Source: CAVSRC01 sp963830205 (GTDB lineage Bacteria > Pseudomonadota > Alphaproteobacteria > Rhizobiales > Kaistiaceae). From it: a stretch of DNA of 64,000 nt. The stretch is taken from the NCBI GenBank assembly GCA_963830205.1, contig CAWHLP010000010.1:1-64000 (forward strand), written 5' to 3'. The position numbers and the translations under genes are program-made. Shown in pieces: positions 30,666-39,448 of this stretch. Position 1 is the stretch's first letter. The number at the start of each line of letters is the position of its first letter. The notes under the pieces were generated by a model, which saw only the letters and a list, made by a program, of their open reading frames with translations, was not told where the DNA came from and made no database searches.

Positions 30666-31028
30666 ATGAAAGCGAGCGAATCGAAAATTGCTGCGGGGCT
30701 GCGCTCTCGTGCGGCGGCATCGCTCGCGGCGGTCACTGCGGCCGGCGTCGAAGCCTATGACCGCCAGCGCCACCTGCCCCGCGTCCTGCCGGTCGGACCG
30801 GAGGAGATCGCCGACGACAGCCTCGCCGGGTGCCGGCGAATCGTCGCCCGCCTGGCGCGGGCGCTGCGTGCCGAGCGCGCTCGCGGCCGCGGCGGCCACT
30901 GGACCTATGATCTCAACCGGCACATTGCCCTGCGCCAGGCCTATCTGGCGGAGCGCCGCCGGCTCGACGGTTGGACGCCAGGCGCCGCCAAAAGCAAAGC
31001 CGCCAGGAGCAATGCCCCCGGCGGCTGA
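30666..31028 (+). CDS. Conserved hypothetical protein (DUF6477-like)
   Basis: 120 residues from ATG 30666, GGAGGCAGGTCG upstream. Entirely helical and basic: AGLRSRAAASLAAVTAAGVE with AYDRQRHLPRVLP, then RRIVARLARALRAERARGRG and HWTYDLNRHIALRQAYLAER. The spacing of RxxHLPRxLP and YxLxRHI recalls DUF6477 proteins of Rhodobacterales, but I am unsure. Divergent from the HTH gene and convergent with mucR; sits with regulators, so a regulatory role is possible. Confidence 0.7.
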   Translation: MKASESKIAAGLRSRAAASLAAVTAAGVEAYDRQRHLPRVLPVGPEEIADDSLAGCRRIVARLARALRAERARGRGGHWTYDLNRHIALRQAYLAERRRLDGWTPGAAKSKAARSNAPGG

Positions 31029-31051
31029 ACCTCACCAGACCGCAGGCGCGG

Positions 31052-31468
31052 TCAGGATTTGCGGCGGCGCTGCTGGCCCAGGCCCATCTTCTTGGCGAGC
31101 GCCGAGCGGGCCGCGGCGTAGTTCGGGGCGACCATCGGATAGTCGGCAGCCAGACCCCACTTCTCCCGGTATTCCTCCGGCGACAGGTCGTAGTGGGTGC
31201 GCAGGTGGCGCTTCAACGACTTGAACTTCTTGCCGTCCTCGAGACAGACGATGTAATCGGGGAACACCGACTTCTTGGGATTCACTGCCGGCTTCAGCGG
31301 CTCCGGCTCGGGCTGCTGCACACCCATCTGGGTGTTGCCCAGTGCCCGATGGACATCGGCAATCAGCGCCGGCAGGTCGGCGGCCGGCACCGTGTTGTTG
31401 CTCACGTAAGCAGACACGATATCCGCAGCCAGTTCGATGAGGTCGGAGCTGCCGTTCTGTTCGTTCAT
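31052..31468 (-). CDS. mucR: MucR/Ros-family zinc-finger transcriptional regulator
   Basis: 138 residues, ATG at 31466-31468. MucR binds T-rich sites and silences many genes, including those for exopolysaccharide, motility and cell cycle in Rhizobiales. N-terminal oligomerisation part (LIELAADIVSAYVSNNTVPA) and the prokaryotic zinc-finger DYIVCLEDGKKFKSLKRHL with RTHYDLSPEEYREKWGL: the Cys-x2-Asp...His...His ligand set of MucR homologs. PMVAPNYAAARS follows as usual. Long AT-rich upstream region, consistent with autoregulation. Confidence 0.93.
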   Translation of the reverse strand: MNEQNGSSDLIELAADIVSAYVSNNTVPAADLPALIADVHRALGNTQMGVQQPEPEPLKPAVNPKKSVFPDYIVCLEDGKKFKSLKRHLRTHYDLSPEEYREKWGLAADYPMVAPNYAAARSALAKKMGLGQQRRRKS

Positions 31469-31814
31469 TTGCTTCACCTGGTTCCTGGTTTCTTCTTGTG
31501 CCCCTGAAGAGCGTAAGCCGCTCTCCTCGCATTGCATTTGGCGGGAGTTTGTCGTCACGGTGCGCGACGTGAACAATCAAGCCCCGTATACTTGCGGCCC
31601 TCTATAAGCGTGCGGTTGGGCAAAGACAAGAGGATCATGAGGATTATTTTCAGGTATTAATGGAGAATTGATCCTGTCAAAACGCTTGCAGAAGCGGAAC
31701 TCCTCTACGCCTGCATTGGCGCTATCTTGTTCAACTGGAAGGGCAAAATGTCGCAAGCCTGATTCCGATGGCAGACTTGTGATTCCTGCCGAGGTTCCGC
31801 ACGTAAAAGCTGTA
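31469..31814. other. Intergenic region upstream of mucR, AT-rich toward 31815
   Basis: 346 bp. The part next to mucR probably holds its promoter; 31600-31810 is clearly poorer in G/C than both sides and shows no convincing gene. It also contains the end of the antiporter operon. Confidence 0.4.
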
Positions 31815-33491
31815 TCAGAGAATGTAATAGAGAAACAGATATGCCGCGAGCAGGAGAGTCGCCCAGAACGCCATGCTGCCCGTCGGCCATGCCCGCGCCA
31901 GCACGCCGGCCGGGCCATGATGGCGATAGACGGTCGCGAGAAAGCGCGAGACGGCCCGCTCGGCGCGGTCGCTGAATTTGCGCCGCATCTCCCCTGCAAG
32001 GCGGTAGACCGCTGCGGCCGCAAGCGGGCCGAGGCGGCGCCAGAACCAATCCCAGTCGAGGGTGATCACCGGCTTGCGCTTCAGGAGCGGCAGCACGACG
32101 ACGAAGGCGAGCCCGCCGAACATCAGGAGCTGAATCATCGTCGTCACATGGTCGACGGTGTAGGGCTGGTAATCGGCCGGGAACGGCAACAGGGCGTAGA
32201 GGGTGCCCGGGAAGATGCCGATGCCGATGCACAGCGCCGCGAACAGCACCATCGCCGCCTGCATGGGCCATGGCGGATCCTTCGGACGCAGGCCGGAATC
32301 GCGGTTGAAGAAGATGTACCAGGGCCATTTGAGGCCGATGTCGATGAACACGCCGACCGCTGCAGCGGTCACCAGCAGCCAGACGATGGGCATATGGGCT
32401 TCCGCCGCGCCCTCGGCGATCATCGCCTTCGATACGAATCCCGAGGTGAGCGGCACGGCGGAGATCGAAAGCCCGCCGATGATGCCGGTGACCATGGTAA
32501 GCGGCATATGGCGGAAGAGACCACCGAGCTCCGAGCACTTGCTCTTGCCGGTCATGGTCAGGACCGAGCCGGCCGACATGAGCAGCAGCGCCTTGTAGAT
32601 GATGTGGGTGAAGGCGTGGGCGGCGGCGCCATTCAACGCCATCGGCGTGCCGACGCCGATGGCGGTCACCATGAAGCCAACCTGGTTGACCAGCGAATAG
32701 GACAGGATGCGGCGGATGTCGTTTTCCAGGATGCCGTAGATGATGCCGTAGAACACCATCCACAGTCCGACGAAGATGAGTACCTCGGCGCCGGGGAAGC
32801 CGCGCAGGAGAACGTAGACCGCGGTCTTGGTGGTGAAAGCGGAGAGAAACACGGTGCCGCTGTACGAAGACGCCGGGTAGGACTCCGGCAGCCATGCGGA
32901 AACCGGCGGGGCGGCGGCGTTTACCAGGAAGCCGGCAATGATGAGCCAATGGGCCGGGCTGTCGGTTTGCATCGCCGCAAATGCAGTCGAACCACCGTCG
33001 GCTATGTGGCCGGCGATGCCAGCCATCAGCAGCACCCCGCCGAGGAGGTGGATGGCGGCATAGCGCAGCCCCGCGGCGCGCGCGCCCTTGCCGCCCGACC
33101 AGACGACGATGGTCGAGCCGACCGCCATCATCTCCCAGAAGACGAAGACAGTGATGAGGTCGCCGGCGAAGGCGACGCCGATGGCCGAGCCGGCATAGCA
33201 GAAGGCCGCCACCAGTTCGGCGACGTTCTCCCGATGAAGCGCATAAAGCGCCCCGCCGAAGGCCATGATCGAGAAGACGATGCCGAACAGGCGGCTGAGC
33301 TTGTCGCCTTCGACCAGGATCAGGTCGTAGCCGAGGAACGGCAGGGTCAGGCCCGGCCCGTCCGGCACAAACCAGACGAGAGCCAGCGTCAGCACGGGGG
33401 CGGCGAGCATCACCGCCTGCCGGGCACGCAGCGGCAGAACCGGCAACAGCAGGCCGGCGACGATGAGGACGAAGCCAGGCGGCAGCATCAT
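31815..33491 (-). CDS. Third NuoL/M/N-like proton antiporter subunit (MrpD type, C-terminal extension)
   Basis: 558 residues, about 16 helices. Antiporter core: FAGDLITVFVFWEMMAVGST (helix-5 Glu), LLGGVLLMAGIAGHIAD, AFTTKTAVYVLLRGFPGAEV (Lys in helix 7/8), YSLVNQVGFMVTAIGVGTPM, AAAHAFTHIIYKALLLMSAG (conserved His/Lys), VPLTSGFVSKAMIAEGA. After the core a cytosolic stretch and one further helix close the protein. Last gene of the ten-gene operon; overlaps the 94-residue gene. Pumps protons in exchange for Na+ or K+, or couples to an unknown partner. Confidence 0.9.
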   Translation of the reverse strand: MMLPPGFVLIVAGLLLPVLPLRARQAVMLAAPVLTLALVWFVPDGPGLTLPFLGYDLILVEGDKLSRLFGIVFSIMAFGGALYALHRENVAELVAAFCYAGSAIGVAFAGDLITVFVFWEMMAVGSTIVVWSGGKGARAAGLRYAAIHLLGGVLLMAGIAGHIADGGSTAFAAMQTDSPAHWLIIAGFLVNAAAPPVSAWLPESYPASSYSGTVFLSAFTTKTAVYVLLRGFPGAEVLIFVGLWMVFYGIIYGILENDIRRILSYSLVNQVGFMVTAIGVGTPMALNGAAAHAFTHIIYKALLLMSAGSVLTMTGKSKCSELGGLFRHMPLTMVTGIIGGLSISAVPLTSGFVSKAMIAEGAAEAHMPIVWLLVTAAAVGVFIDIGLKWPWYIFFNRDSGLRPKDPPWPMQAAMVLFAALCIGIGIFPGTLYALLPFPADYQPYTVDHVTTMIQLLMFGGLAFVVVLPLLKRKPVITLDWDWFWRRLGPLAAAAVYRLAGEMRRKFSDRAERAVSRFLATVYRHHGPAGVLARAWPTGSMAFWATLLLAAYLFLYYIL

Positions 33492-33772
33492 TCGTCCGCC
33501 TCCGTCCGGTTGTCGCCGTAATAGGTGTCCGGCCGGCTCAAGGGTATGCCGAGCCCCTTGGCCACACCGATGATGATAAAGCCGCTGGCAAGCCCGATCA
33601 GCGCATAGGCGCCGAGGACGCCGTCGACGCCGAAATGGCTGACGTGGCCGTGCAGCGCGTCGATGACGAGGGTGATCGCCATGACCACCAGCGCCACCGC
33701 GGCGAGCCCCCGCACGATTTCGGGCCGTACCAGCGGCGCGCTCTTCTTCGTGGTTTCAGCCTTCTTCGCCAT
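33488..33772 (-). CDS. Small two-helix membrane protein of the antiporter operon
   Basis: 94 residues. Basic start (MAKKAETTKKSAPLVRPEIV), two helices (GLAAVALVVMAITLVIDALH and GVLGAYALIGLASGFIIIGV) and a polar end with IPLSRPDTYYGDN. It overlaps the neighbouring antiporter gene and almost touches the one before it. No known Mrp subunit has this build; it may be an assembly factor specific to this operon type. Confidence 0.8.
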   Translation of the reverse strand: MAKKAETTKKSAPLVRPEIVRGLAAVALVVMAITLVIDALHGHVSHFGVDGVLGAYALIGLASGFIIIGVAKGLGIPLSRPDTYYGDNRTEADE

Positions 33773-35230
33773 CTAGCCGCCAAGCGTCATCTGGGCGAGC
33801 CGCCAGGGCACGCCGGGAAACAGGAACAGGAGAACCGTCAGCAGCGCCGTTGCCACCAAGGCGACGACCATGGGCCACGGTGCCTCCTTGACCGCCACCG
33901 CATCTTTTCCGTCGGGGCGGCGGAAGGCGCGATAGACGATGGGGAGAAAATAGCCGGCGTTCAGCAGCGTCGAGACCACGATGACCGCTACCGCAAACCA
34001 TTGGGCGCTGCCCGCGGCGCCGGTGAGCATGAACCATTTGCCGAGGAAGCCGGCGGTCAGCGGCATGCCGATCATCGAAAGCGCGCCGACGGCGAAGGCG
34101 CCCATCGTCCACGGCATGCGGTAACCGATGCCGTCCATCTCGCTGACATGGTCGATATGGGCGGCGGTGTGCAGCGCGCCGGCGGCGAAGAACAGGGTGA
34201 TCTTGGAGACTGCGTGGGCAGCGATGTGGAGGATCGCACCCAGCATGGCGATCGGGTTGAGCAGCGCGGCCCCGAGCACGACGTAGGAGAGCTGGCTGAT
34301 GGTCGAATAAGCGAGCCGCCGCTTGAGGTGGTCCTGGCGCAGCGCGATCAGCGAGGCGACGATCACCGTGAAGCCGGCGACATAGACGAGCCAGCCCCCT
34401 GCCCCGCTCTCCTTCAGCGTGTCGATGCCGAAGACGAAGACCACCACCTTGACGATGGAAAAGACGCCGGCCTTGACCACAGCCACGGCATGGAGAAGCG
34501 CGGAGACCGGTGTCGGCGCCACCATGGCGGCGGGCAACCAGAAATGCACCGGCATGACGGCGGCCTTGGCGATGCCAAAGACGAACAAGCCGAGCAATAC
34601 GCCCATGGCGAGCGGCGCCATCTTGCCGGAAAGGATGCCGCCGGCGTGGAAGTCAAGCGTGCCGGCGGCGATTCCCGTCCAGGCGATCGCCGGCAGGAGC
34701 AGAAGGGTCGAGGTGCCGAGCAGCATCAGGAGATAGAGGCGTCCGGCGGCCTTGGCCTCCTCGTCGCCGTGGTGGGTGACCAGCGGATAGGTGACCAGGG
34801 TGAGCACTTCGTAGAAGAGGAAGAGGGTGAACAGGTTGCCGGAGAGCGCAATCCCCATGGTGGCGGCGATCGACAGGGCGAAGCAGACATAGAACACGGT
34901 CTGCCGCTGTTCGCCGTTGGCCCGCATGTAGCCGATCGAATACAGCGAATTGACGATCCACAGGCCCGAAGCAACCACCGCGAAGAGCGCCCCCAGCGGC
35001 TCGACATTGAAGGCGATGGAGAGGCCGGGGAGGACGTCGAGTACATGCAGCGCCGGCCTGCCGCCGGCAAGCACCTGCATGAGCAGCGCCAGGACAGCGG
35101 CGAAGAGGACGATCGTGCCCAAGAGCGTGGCGGCCTCGCGCAGGTTCGGCCGCTGGTGGAGCAGCGCAACCAGGACGGCCGTCGCCGCGGGCGCGATCAG
35201 CGCCAAGATGATGAGGTCGGCCCCGCTCAT
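33773..35230 (-). CDS. MrpD-like antiporter subunit (NuoM/N family), second copy
   Basis: 485 residues. ATG at 35228-35230, overlapping the previous stop (ATGA). Core motifs: IALSGNLFTLFLFYEVLTLV (Glu), AKAAVMPVHFWLPAAMVAPT with PVSALLHAVAVVKAGVFSIV (Lys), YSTISQLSYVVLGAALLNPI, HIAAHAVSKITLFFAAGALH, MIGMPLTAGFLGKWFML. These are the proton-path residues of the complex I antiporter family. It probably forms a proton channel next to the first and third antiporter subunits. Confidence 0.92.
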   Translation of the reverse strand: MSGADLIILALIAPAATAVLVALLHQRPNLREAATLLGTIVLFAAVLALLMQVLAGGRPALHVLDVLPGLSIAFNVEPLGALFAVVASGLWIVNSLYSIGYMRANGEQRQTVFYVCFALSIAATMGIALSGNLFTLFLFYEVLTLVTYPLVTHHGDEEAKAAGRLYLLMLLGTSTLLLLPAIAWTGIAAGTLDFHAGGILSGKMAPLAMGVLLGLFVFGIAKAAVMPVHFWLPAAMVAPTPVSALLHAVAVVKAGVFSIVKVVVFVFGIDTLKESGAGGWLVYVAGFTVIVASLIALRQDHLKRRLAYSTISQLSYVVLGAALLNPIAMLGAILHIAAHAVSKITLFFAAGALHTAAHIDHVSEMDGIGYRMPWTMGAFAVGALSMIGMPLTAGFLGKWFMLTGAAGSAQWFAVAVIVVSTLLNAGYFLPIVYRAFRRPDGKDAVAVKEAPWPMVVALVATALLTVLLFLFPGVPWRLAQMTLGG

Positions 35231-36708
35231 GGCGTGCCCCCGATGAGCAGCGCCGCGGCCTTGGCGGCGATGCCCGCCGTCAGCTCGGTATCGAGGCCGA
35301 AGAAGACCGTCGCTCCGGCCAGCAGCCAGATCGGCACGAGCATGGTGAGCGGCGCCTCGACCGCCTTGGCCGCCGCCTCGGAGGGCGCGCGGAACCAGGC
35401 CACCTCGATCACTCGGCCGACATAGACGACGGTGAGGAGCGAGCTGGCGACGACCAGGAAGCCCAGCCACCACCAGCCGGCCTCGAAGCCGGCAACGACC
35501 AGATACCATTTGGAGACGAAGCCAACCGTGCCTGGAATGCCGATCAGGCTCAGTCCGGCAATGGCGAAGGCGCCGAACGTCAGCGGCATCTTGCGGCCAA
35601 TGCCGGCCAGATCGTCGACGGCGCAGGTCTTGATGCGCAGCACGACGGCCCCCAGCGCCATGAACAGGGCGCCCTTGATGAGCCCGTGATTGACGATGTG
35701 GACGATGGCGCCGGTGAGGCCGGTCACGCTGGCGATGGCGACGCCCAGCGTGATGTAGCCGATCTGCGCCACGGAAGAATAGGCGAACATGCGCTTCACG
35801 TCGGACTGGAAGACGGCCACCGTGCCGGCGCCGAAGATGGCGGCGATCGACAGGACCATGAGGATCGGTGTGACCGGCTGGTCGACGAAGACGAAATGGG
35901 CGCCGAAGACGGAGAACAGGTAGCGCACGAAGAGGTAGATGGCGACCTTGGTCGAGGTCGCTGCCATAAACACCGTCGCAGTCGAGGGCGCATAGGCATA
36001 GGCGTTGGGCAGCCAGACATGTAGCGGGAACAAAGCGAGCTTCAGGCTGATGCCGACGGTGATGAAGGCGAGCGCGGTGAGCACCGGGCGCGTCGAGCCG
36101 ATGTCGGCGATGCGCTCCGCCATGAGGCCGAGATTGAGCGTGCCGGTCGCCAGATAGAGGAAGCCGACGCCGATGATATAGAAGGTGGCGCCGATGGTGC
36201 CGAGGATCAGGTACTGGTAGGCGGCGACCAGCGCCCGCCGGTCGCGCCCGAGCGCGATCAGCGTGTAGCTCGACAGCGACGAGATCTCGAGGAAGACGAA
36301 GGCATTGAAGGCGTCGCCGGTGATCGCGATGCCGCTGAGGCCGGTCAGCGACAACAGGTACATGGTGTAGAACCAGGCGACCCGGCCGGGCTCGATCTCG
36401 GCGGCGACGCTCTTCCAGGCAAACGGCGCGATCACCGCGGCAATGCCGGTGACCAGCACCAGGATCAGGCCATTGAAGACGTCGATGCGGTACTCGATAC
36501 CGAGCGACGGGTCCCAGCCGCCGAGGTGATAGGAGATGACGCCCGTCGTCAGCACCTGCTCGAGCAGGCTGAGGGCGATGGCGAAGGCGGTCCACGATGC
36601 CGCCGCGGCGATGACCCAGGCCGGCCCCGGCCGCCGCGAAAGCGCCGCCAGCAGCGCCGCCAGCAGCGGCACCACGACCTGAAGAGCGGGCAAGTTCTCC
36701 TGGATCAA
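35227..36708 (-). CDS. MrpD-like antiporter subunit (NuoN family), first copy
   Basis: 493 residues. Start TTG 36708 overlaps the MrpC stop (TTGA); MIQENLPALQVVVPLLAALL. Motifs: AITGDAFNAFVFLEISSLSS (Glu), LALFPLHVWLPNAYAYAPST with ATVFMAATSTKVAIYLFVRY (Lys), YSSVAQIGYITLGVAIASVT, HIVNHGLIKGALFMALGAVV, LIGIPGTVGFVSKWYLVVAG. Helices about 14. Typical antiporter-like subunit of Mrp and Mbh complexes. Confidence 0.92.
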   Translation of the reverse strand: MIQENLPALQVVVPLLAALLAALSRRPGPAWVIAAAASWTAFAIALSLLEQVLTTGVISYHLGGWDPSLGIEYRIDVFNGLILVLVTGIAAVIAPFAWKSVAAEIEPGRVAWFYTMYLLSLTGLSGIAITGDAFNAFVFLEISSLSSYTLIALGRDRRALVAAYQYLILGTIGATFYIIGVGFLYLATGTLNLGLMAERIADIGSTRPVLTALAFITVGISLKLALFPLHVWLPNAYAYAPSTATVFMAATSTKVAIYLFVRYLFSVFGAHFVFVDQPVTPILMVLSIAAIFGAGTVAVFQSDVKRMFAYSSVAQIGYITLGVAIASVTGLTGAIVHIVNHGLIKGALFMALGAVVLRIKTCAVDDLAGIGRKMPLTFGAFAIAGLSLIGIPGTVGFVSKWYLVVAGFEAGWWWLGFLVVASSLLTVVYVGRVIEVAWFRAPSEAAAKAVEAPLTMLVPIWLLAGATVFFGLDTELTAGIAAKAAALLIGGTP

Positions 36709-37073
36709 CGCTTCTGATCCCGCTTGAAGATCTCGTCTTCTTCAATGGTGCCGTAGGCCTCGTTGATGCGCACGACGAGCGCGAGTCCCAGCGCCAGCGT
36801 GGCGACGCCGACGACGATGGCGGTGAGGATCAGCACGTGGGGAAGCGGATTGGAGTAGACGGTGAACTTGGGGTCGATGATCGGGGCGGTGCCGCCGATG
36901 ATCTTTCCGGGCGAAATGTAGAGCAGGTAGACCGAGGTCTGGAACAGCGACAGGCCGACCAGCTTCTTCACCATGTTGCCGCGGGCAATGACGATGTAGA
37001 GGCCGGCGACCATCAGGAAGACGGTGATCCACTGATTGTAGTGGGCGACGATCCCGGAGAAGAACTCGTTCAT
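36705..37073 (-). CDS. mrpC: MrpC-like subunit (NuoK family)
   Basis: 122 residues, ATG at 37071-37073 overlapping the MrpB stop. Three helices: NQWITVFLMVAGLYIVIARG, GLSLFQTSVYLLYISPGKII, VLILTAIVVGVATLALGLAL; cytosolic end VRINEAYGTIEEDEIF. NuoK-like proton-channel subunit, including LTAIVVGVA typical of MrpC. Confidence 0.92.
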   Translation of the reverse strand: MNEFFSGIVAHYNQWITVFLMVAGLYIVIARGNMVKKLVGLSLFQTSVYLLYISPGKIIGGTAPIIDPKFTVYSNPLPHVLILTAIVVGVATLALGLALVVRINEAYGTIEEDEIFKRDQKR

Positions 37074-37489
37074 CCGCGCCCCCTGCCCGCGAAGGCATAG
37101 AAGATGGCCAGCATGGTCGATGAGACCGTGGTGAAGACGCCGACCTCGACCAGGAACACGCCCCATTCCTGTCCGTGGACGTGATCGTGGGCGAGGTGGT
37201 TGTAATCGAGGAAATGGCCGCCGTTCAGCATCGAATAGACGCCGACGCCGGCATAGATGAGCACGCCCAGCGGGATCAGCGTCTCGACGATGGCGACCGG
37301 CACCAGCCGGGTCGCCGCGGGCAAGCCGTAGATCAGCGCATAGAGGATCAGGCTGGCGCCGGCGATGACGCCGGCCTGGAAGCCGCCGCCCGGCCCGTAG
37401 TCGCCGTGAAACTGCACATAGGCCGCGAAGAGCAGCATGAACGGCAGGATGACCTTGGTGGTGACGCGGAGGATGACGTCGAGACGCAT
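37070..37489 (-). CDS. mrpB: MrpB-like subunit
   Basis: 139 residues. MRLDVILRVTTKVILPFMLL, then YVQFHGDYGPGGGFQAGVIA with GASLILYALIYG: the GHxxPGGGFxgG-type loop that marks MrpB. Further helices VAIVETLIPLGVLIYAGVGV and WGVFLVEVGVFTTVSSTMLA. Part of the operon, 11 bp after the DUF4040-type gene. Confidence 0.93.
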   Translation of the reverse strand: MRLDVILRVTTKVILPFMLLFAAYVQFHGDYGPGGGFQAGVIAGASLILYALIYGLPAATRLVPVAIVETLIPLGVLIYAGVGVYSMLNGGHFLDYNHLAHDHVHGQEWGVFLVEVGVFTTVSSTMLAIFYAFAGRGRG

Positions 37490-37500
37490 GGCCGCCTGCC

Positions 37501-38049
37501 CTATTGCTTGTCGCCGCTGCCGGCGATGCGGCTGACGGTGCGCTTGAGCAGCAGGAAGACGGCGATGCCGGCGGTGAAGATCACCGTCGTCTCGCCGAGC
37601 GTGTCATAACCGCGGTAGCTGGCGAGCACCGAGGTGACGACGTTGGGGATGCCGGTCTCGGGAACAGAACGGGCGAGATAGTCCGGGCCCGCCACCTGGA
37701 TGGTCGAATCGGCGACGCCGAAGGAGGGCAGCGCGGTCACCCCCCAGATCAGCGCGGCGGCCGTCACCACCGCCACGAACAGCGGCAGAGCCACCGAGTG
37801 CAGCGGCCGCGCCTCCTCGGTCTTGGTGAGGTAGAGGGTGCCCAGCATGAGCACGGTCGAGATTCCCGCGCCGACCGAGGCCTCGGTCATGGCGACGTCG
37901 ACGGCATCGAACTCGATCAGTACGCTCGCCATCAGGAAGCTGTAGATGCCGGAGAGCACGGCGACAGCGAACAGGTTGCGCAGGCGCACGATGCCGATGC
38001 TGGTGACGGCCAGCAGGGTCAGCAGGACAGCGGGGATCAGGGTTTCGAT
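37501..38049 (-). CDS. DUF4040/MbhD-E-type subunit of the antiporter
   Basis: About 180 residues. N-terminal helices (LIPAVLLTLLAVTSIGIVRL, LFAVAVLSGIYSFLMASVLI) and the MbhD pattern FDAVDVAMTEASVGAGISTV; C-terminal MbhE-like part (VALPLFVAVVTAAALIWGVT, GETTVIFTAGIAVFLLLK). Corresponds to the C-terminal part of long MrpA in Mrp systems, here as a separate gene. The start is unclear: the frame runs up to an ATC codon at 38047-38049 inside the previous gene; GTG 37989 would cut the first helix. Confidence 0.85.
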   Translation of the reverse strand: METLIPAVLLTLLAVTSIGIVRLRNLFAVAVLSGIYSFLMASVLIEFDAVDVAMTEASVGAGISTVLMLGTLYLTKTEEARPLHSVALPLFVAVVTAAALIWGVTALPSFGVADSTIQVAGPDYLARSVPETGIPNVVTSVLASYRGYDTLGETTVIFTAGIAVFLLLKRTVSRIAGSGDKQ

Positions 38050-38396
38050 GGCGCGGCCTCCTTCGGCTTGGCCTCAGCCTTGGCACCGCCGGCGAGCACC
38101 GGCTTGACGCCGGCGTGCAGCGCCGCGCGCGCGATGGCATGGGTGGAGACCGGGCTCATCAGCCCGAAGAAGAGGATGAGGAAGGCGAGCTTGACGGCGA
38201 TCAGCGAGAAACCGGCGATGACGATCAGGCCGATCAGGATGAGGCCGCCGCCCAGCGTGTCGGACACCGACGAGCCGTGCATGCGGGTGAACACGTCGGG
38301 CAGGCGGATGAGGCCGACGGCGCCGACGATCATGAACATGCTGCCGACGAGCACCAGGCCGCCACCCAGCCATTGGCGGATGAGCTCGAAGGTCAC
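38037..38396 (-). CDS. mrpG: MrpG-like subunit
   Basis: 119 residues, GTG at 38394-38396 overlapping the MrpF stop as GTGA. GGGLVLVGSMFMIVGAVGLI, then RLPDVFTRMHGSSVSDTLGG, the MrpG signature, and LIAVKLAFLILFFGLMSPVS. A charged Ala/Lys tail follows (KAEAKPKEAAPSKP). Confidence 0.92.
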   Translation of the reverse strand: MTFELIRQWLGGGLVLVGSMFMIVGAVGLIRLPDVFTRMHGSSVSDTLGGGLILIGLIVIAGFSLIAVKLAFLILFFGLMSPVSTHAIARAALHAGVKPVLAGGAKAEAKPKEAAPSKP

Positions 38397-38668
38397 GGCT
38401 CCTCCTCGCCGGCATCGCCGAGCGCGCCGAAGCGCAGGAACTTGAGCACGGCGAAGGTGCCGATGATGTTGAGCATCGCATAGGTGATGCCGATGTCGAG
38501 GAACTCCGGCCGCTCGGTCAGGAAGCCGTAGATCGCCAGGATGAGGATGGCGGCATTGCCGATCGCATTGGCGGCGACCAGCCGGTCGAAGACGGTCGGC
38601 CCCCACAGCGCCCTGACCACCATCAGAACGACCGCGACCAGCACGGCGAGCATGGCGGCCGTCAGCAT
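38393..38668 (-). CDS. mrpF: MrpF-like subunit
   Basis: 91 residues. Three helices with ALWGPTVFDRLVAANAIGNA, the MrpF signature (GPxxxDRxxA), AILILAIYGFLTERPEFLDI, then YAMLNIIGTFAVLKFL. Starts one base inside the MrpE stop. Confidence 0.92.
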   Translation of the reverse strand: MLTAAMLAVLVAVVLMVVRALWGPTVFDRLVAANAIGNAAILILAIYGFLTERPEFLDIGITYAMLNIIGTFAVLKFLRFGALGDAGEEEP

Positions 38669-39150
38669 CAGCGCTTGCCCTCCATGACGGTGACGCGGCG
38701 GTCCATCTCGCCCTCGGCGAGGCCTTCGGCGCCGGCCCTGGTGAGCGCGTGGACGAGCAGCTCGCTGTCGTGGCGGTTGACCTCGACGGTGATGGTGCCG
38801 GGGGTCAGTGTGATCGAGTTGGCATAGATGGTGGTGCCCACCGCCGTCTTCTGCGAGGTCTTCACCCGGATGAGTTGCGGCGAGATGGGCAAAGCCGGGT
38901 TGACCACGATGGCGGCGACATCGAGGGAGGCCTTCACCGCCTCCTTGACCAGCCAGGGCCAGTAGATGAGCCCGCGCGGCACCAGCTCGATCGGGTGGCC
39001 TTCCTCGTCGGCATAGCCGAGCACCACGCCGAGCCAGGCAATCAGCAGGGCGCAAACCGCGCCGGAAATCATCAGGAAGGGCGTGAAGTGGCCGGATAGC
39101 AGCAGCCAGAACACAAACAGCACGGCTGCGAGGCTGAAAACGCGGATCAC
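38668..39150 (-). CDS. mrpE: MrpE-like subunit, first gene of the antiporter operon
   Basis: 160 residues. Two helices (SLAAVLFVFWLLLSGHFTPF, LMISGAVCALLIAWLGVVLG), then LIYWPWLVKEAVKASLDVAA and the domain QKTAVGTTIYANSITLTPGT with ITVEVNRHDSELLVHAL, characteristic of MrpE. First in the minus-strand operon E-F-G-DUF4040-B-C-D-D-small-D that ends at 31815. Confidence 0.92.
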   Translation of the reverse strand: MIRVFSLAAVLFVFWLLLSGHFTPFLMISGAVCALLIAWLGVVLGYADEEGHPIELVPRGLIYWPWLVKEAVKASLDVAAIVVNPALPISPQLIRVKTSQKTAVGTTIYANSITLTPGTITVEVNRHDSELLVHALTRAGAEGLAEGEMDRRVTVMEGKR

Positions 39151-39448
39151 CCCTTGAGCTCCCCTGCCACGGATTCGCCGGGCACCCTATTGTCGCGATC
39201 TGACGCCGCCGATCAATCCCGCTGCGCCCGGGGCATTGCGCCCGGAACCTGCCGTATCGGCCGAAGGCCGTTGAGTTACGGGCTCGGAGACCCCATTTTG
39301 GAGGGGAGCGGCGGCAATATGTCCGCCCGCCCCCTCGACTGTTCCCCAGGCTTTGCGCGGGAAGTGTGGGCCTTGGCCCCGCCGTCCAGACACGTCAAGG
39401 TTGGGGGACGGACCATTTGCGTGAACCGAAGCATACAGAAACTAGACC
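39151..39448. other. Divergent intergenic region between antiporter operon and oligopeptidase gene
   Basis: 298 bp. Must hold the operon promoter (minus strand) and that of the oligopeptidase (plus). No gene or clear palindrome seen. A GGAGGGGAGCGG run near 39302 is not followed by a usable frame. Confidence 0.4.
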
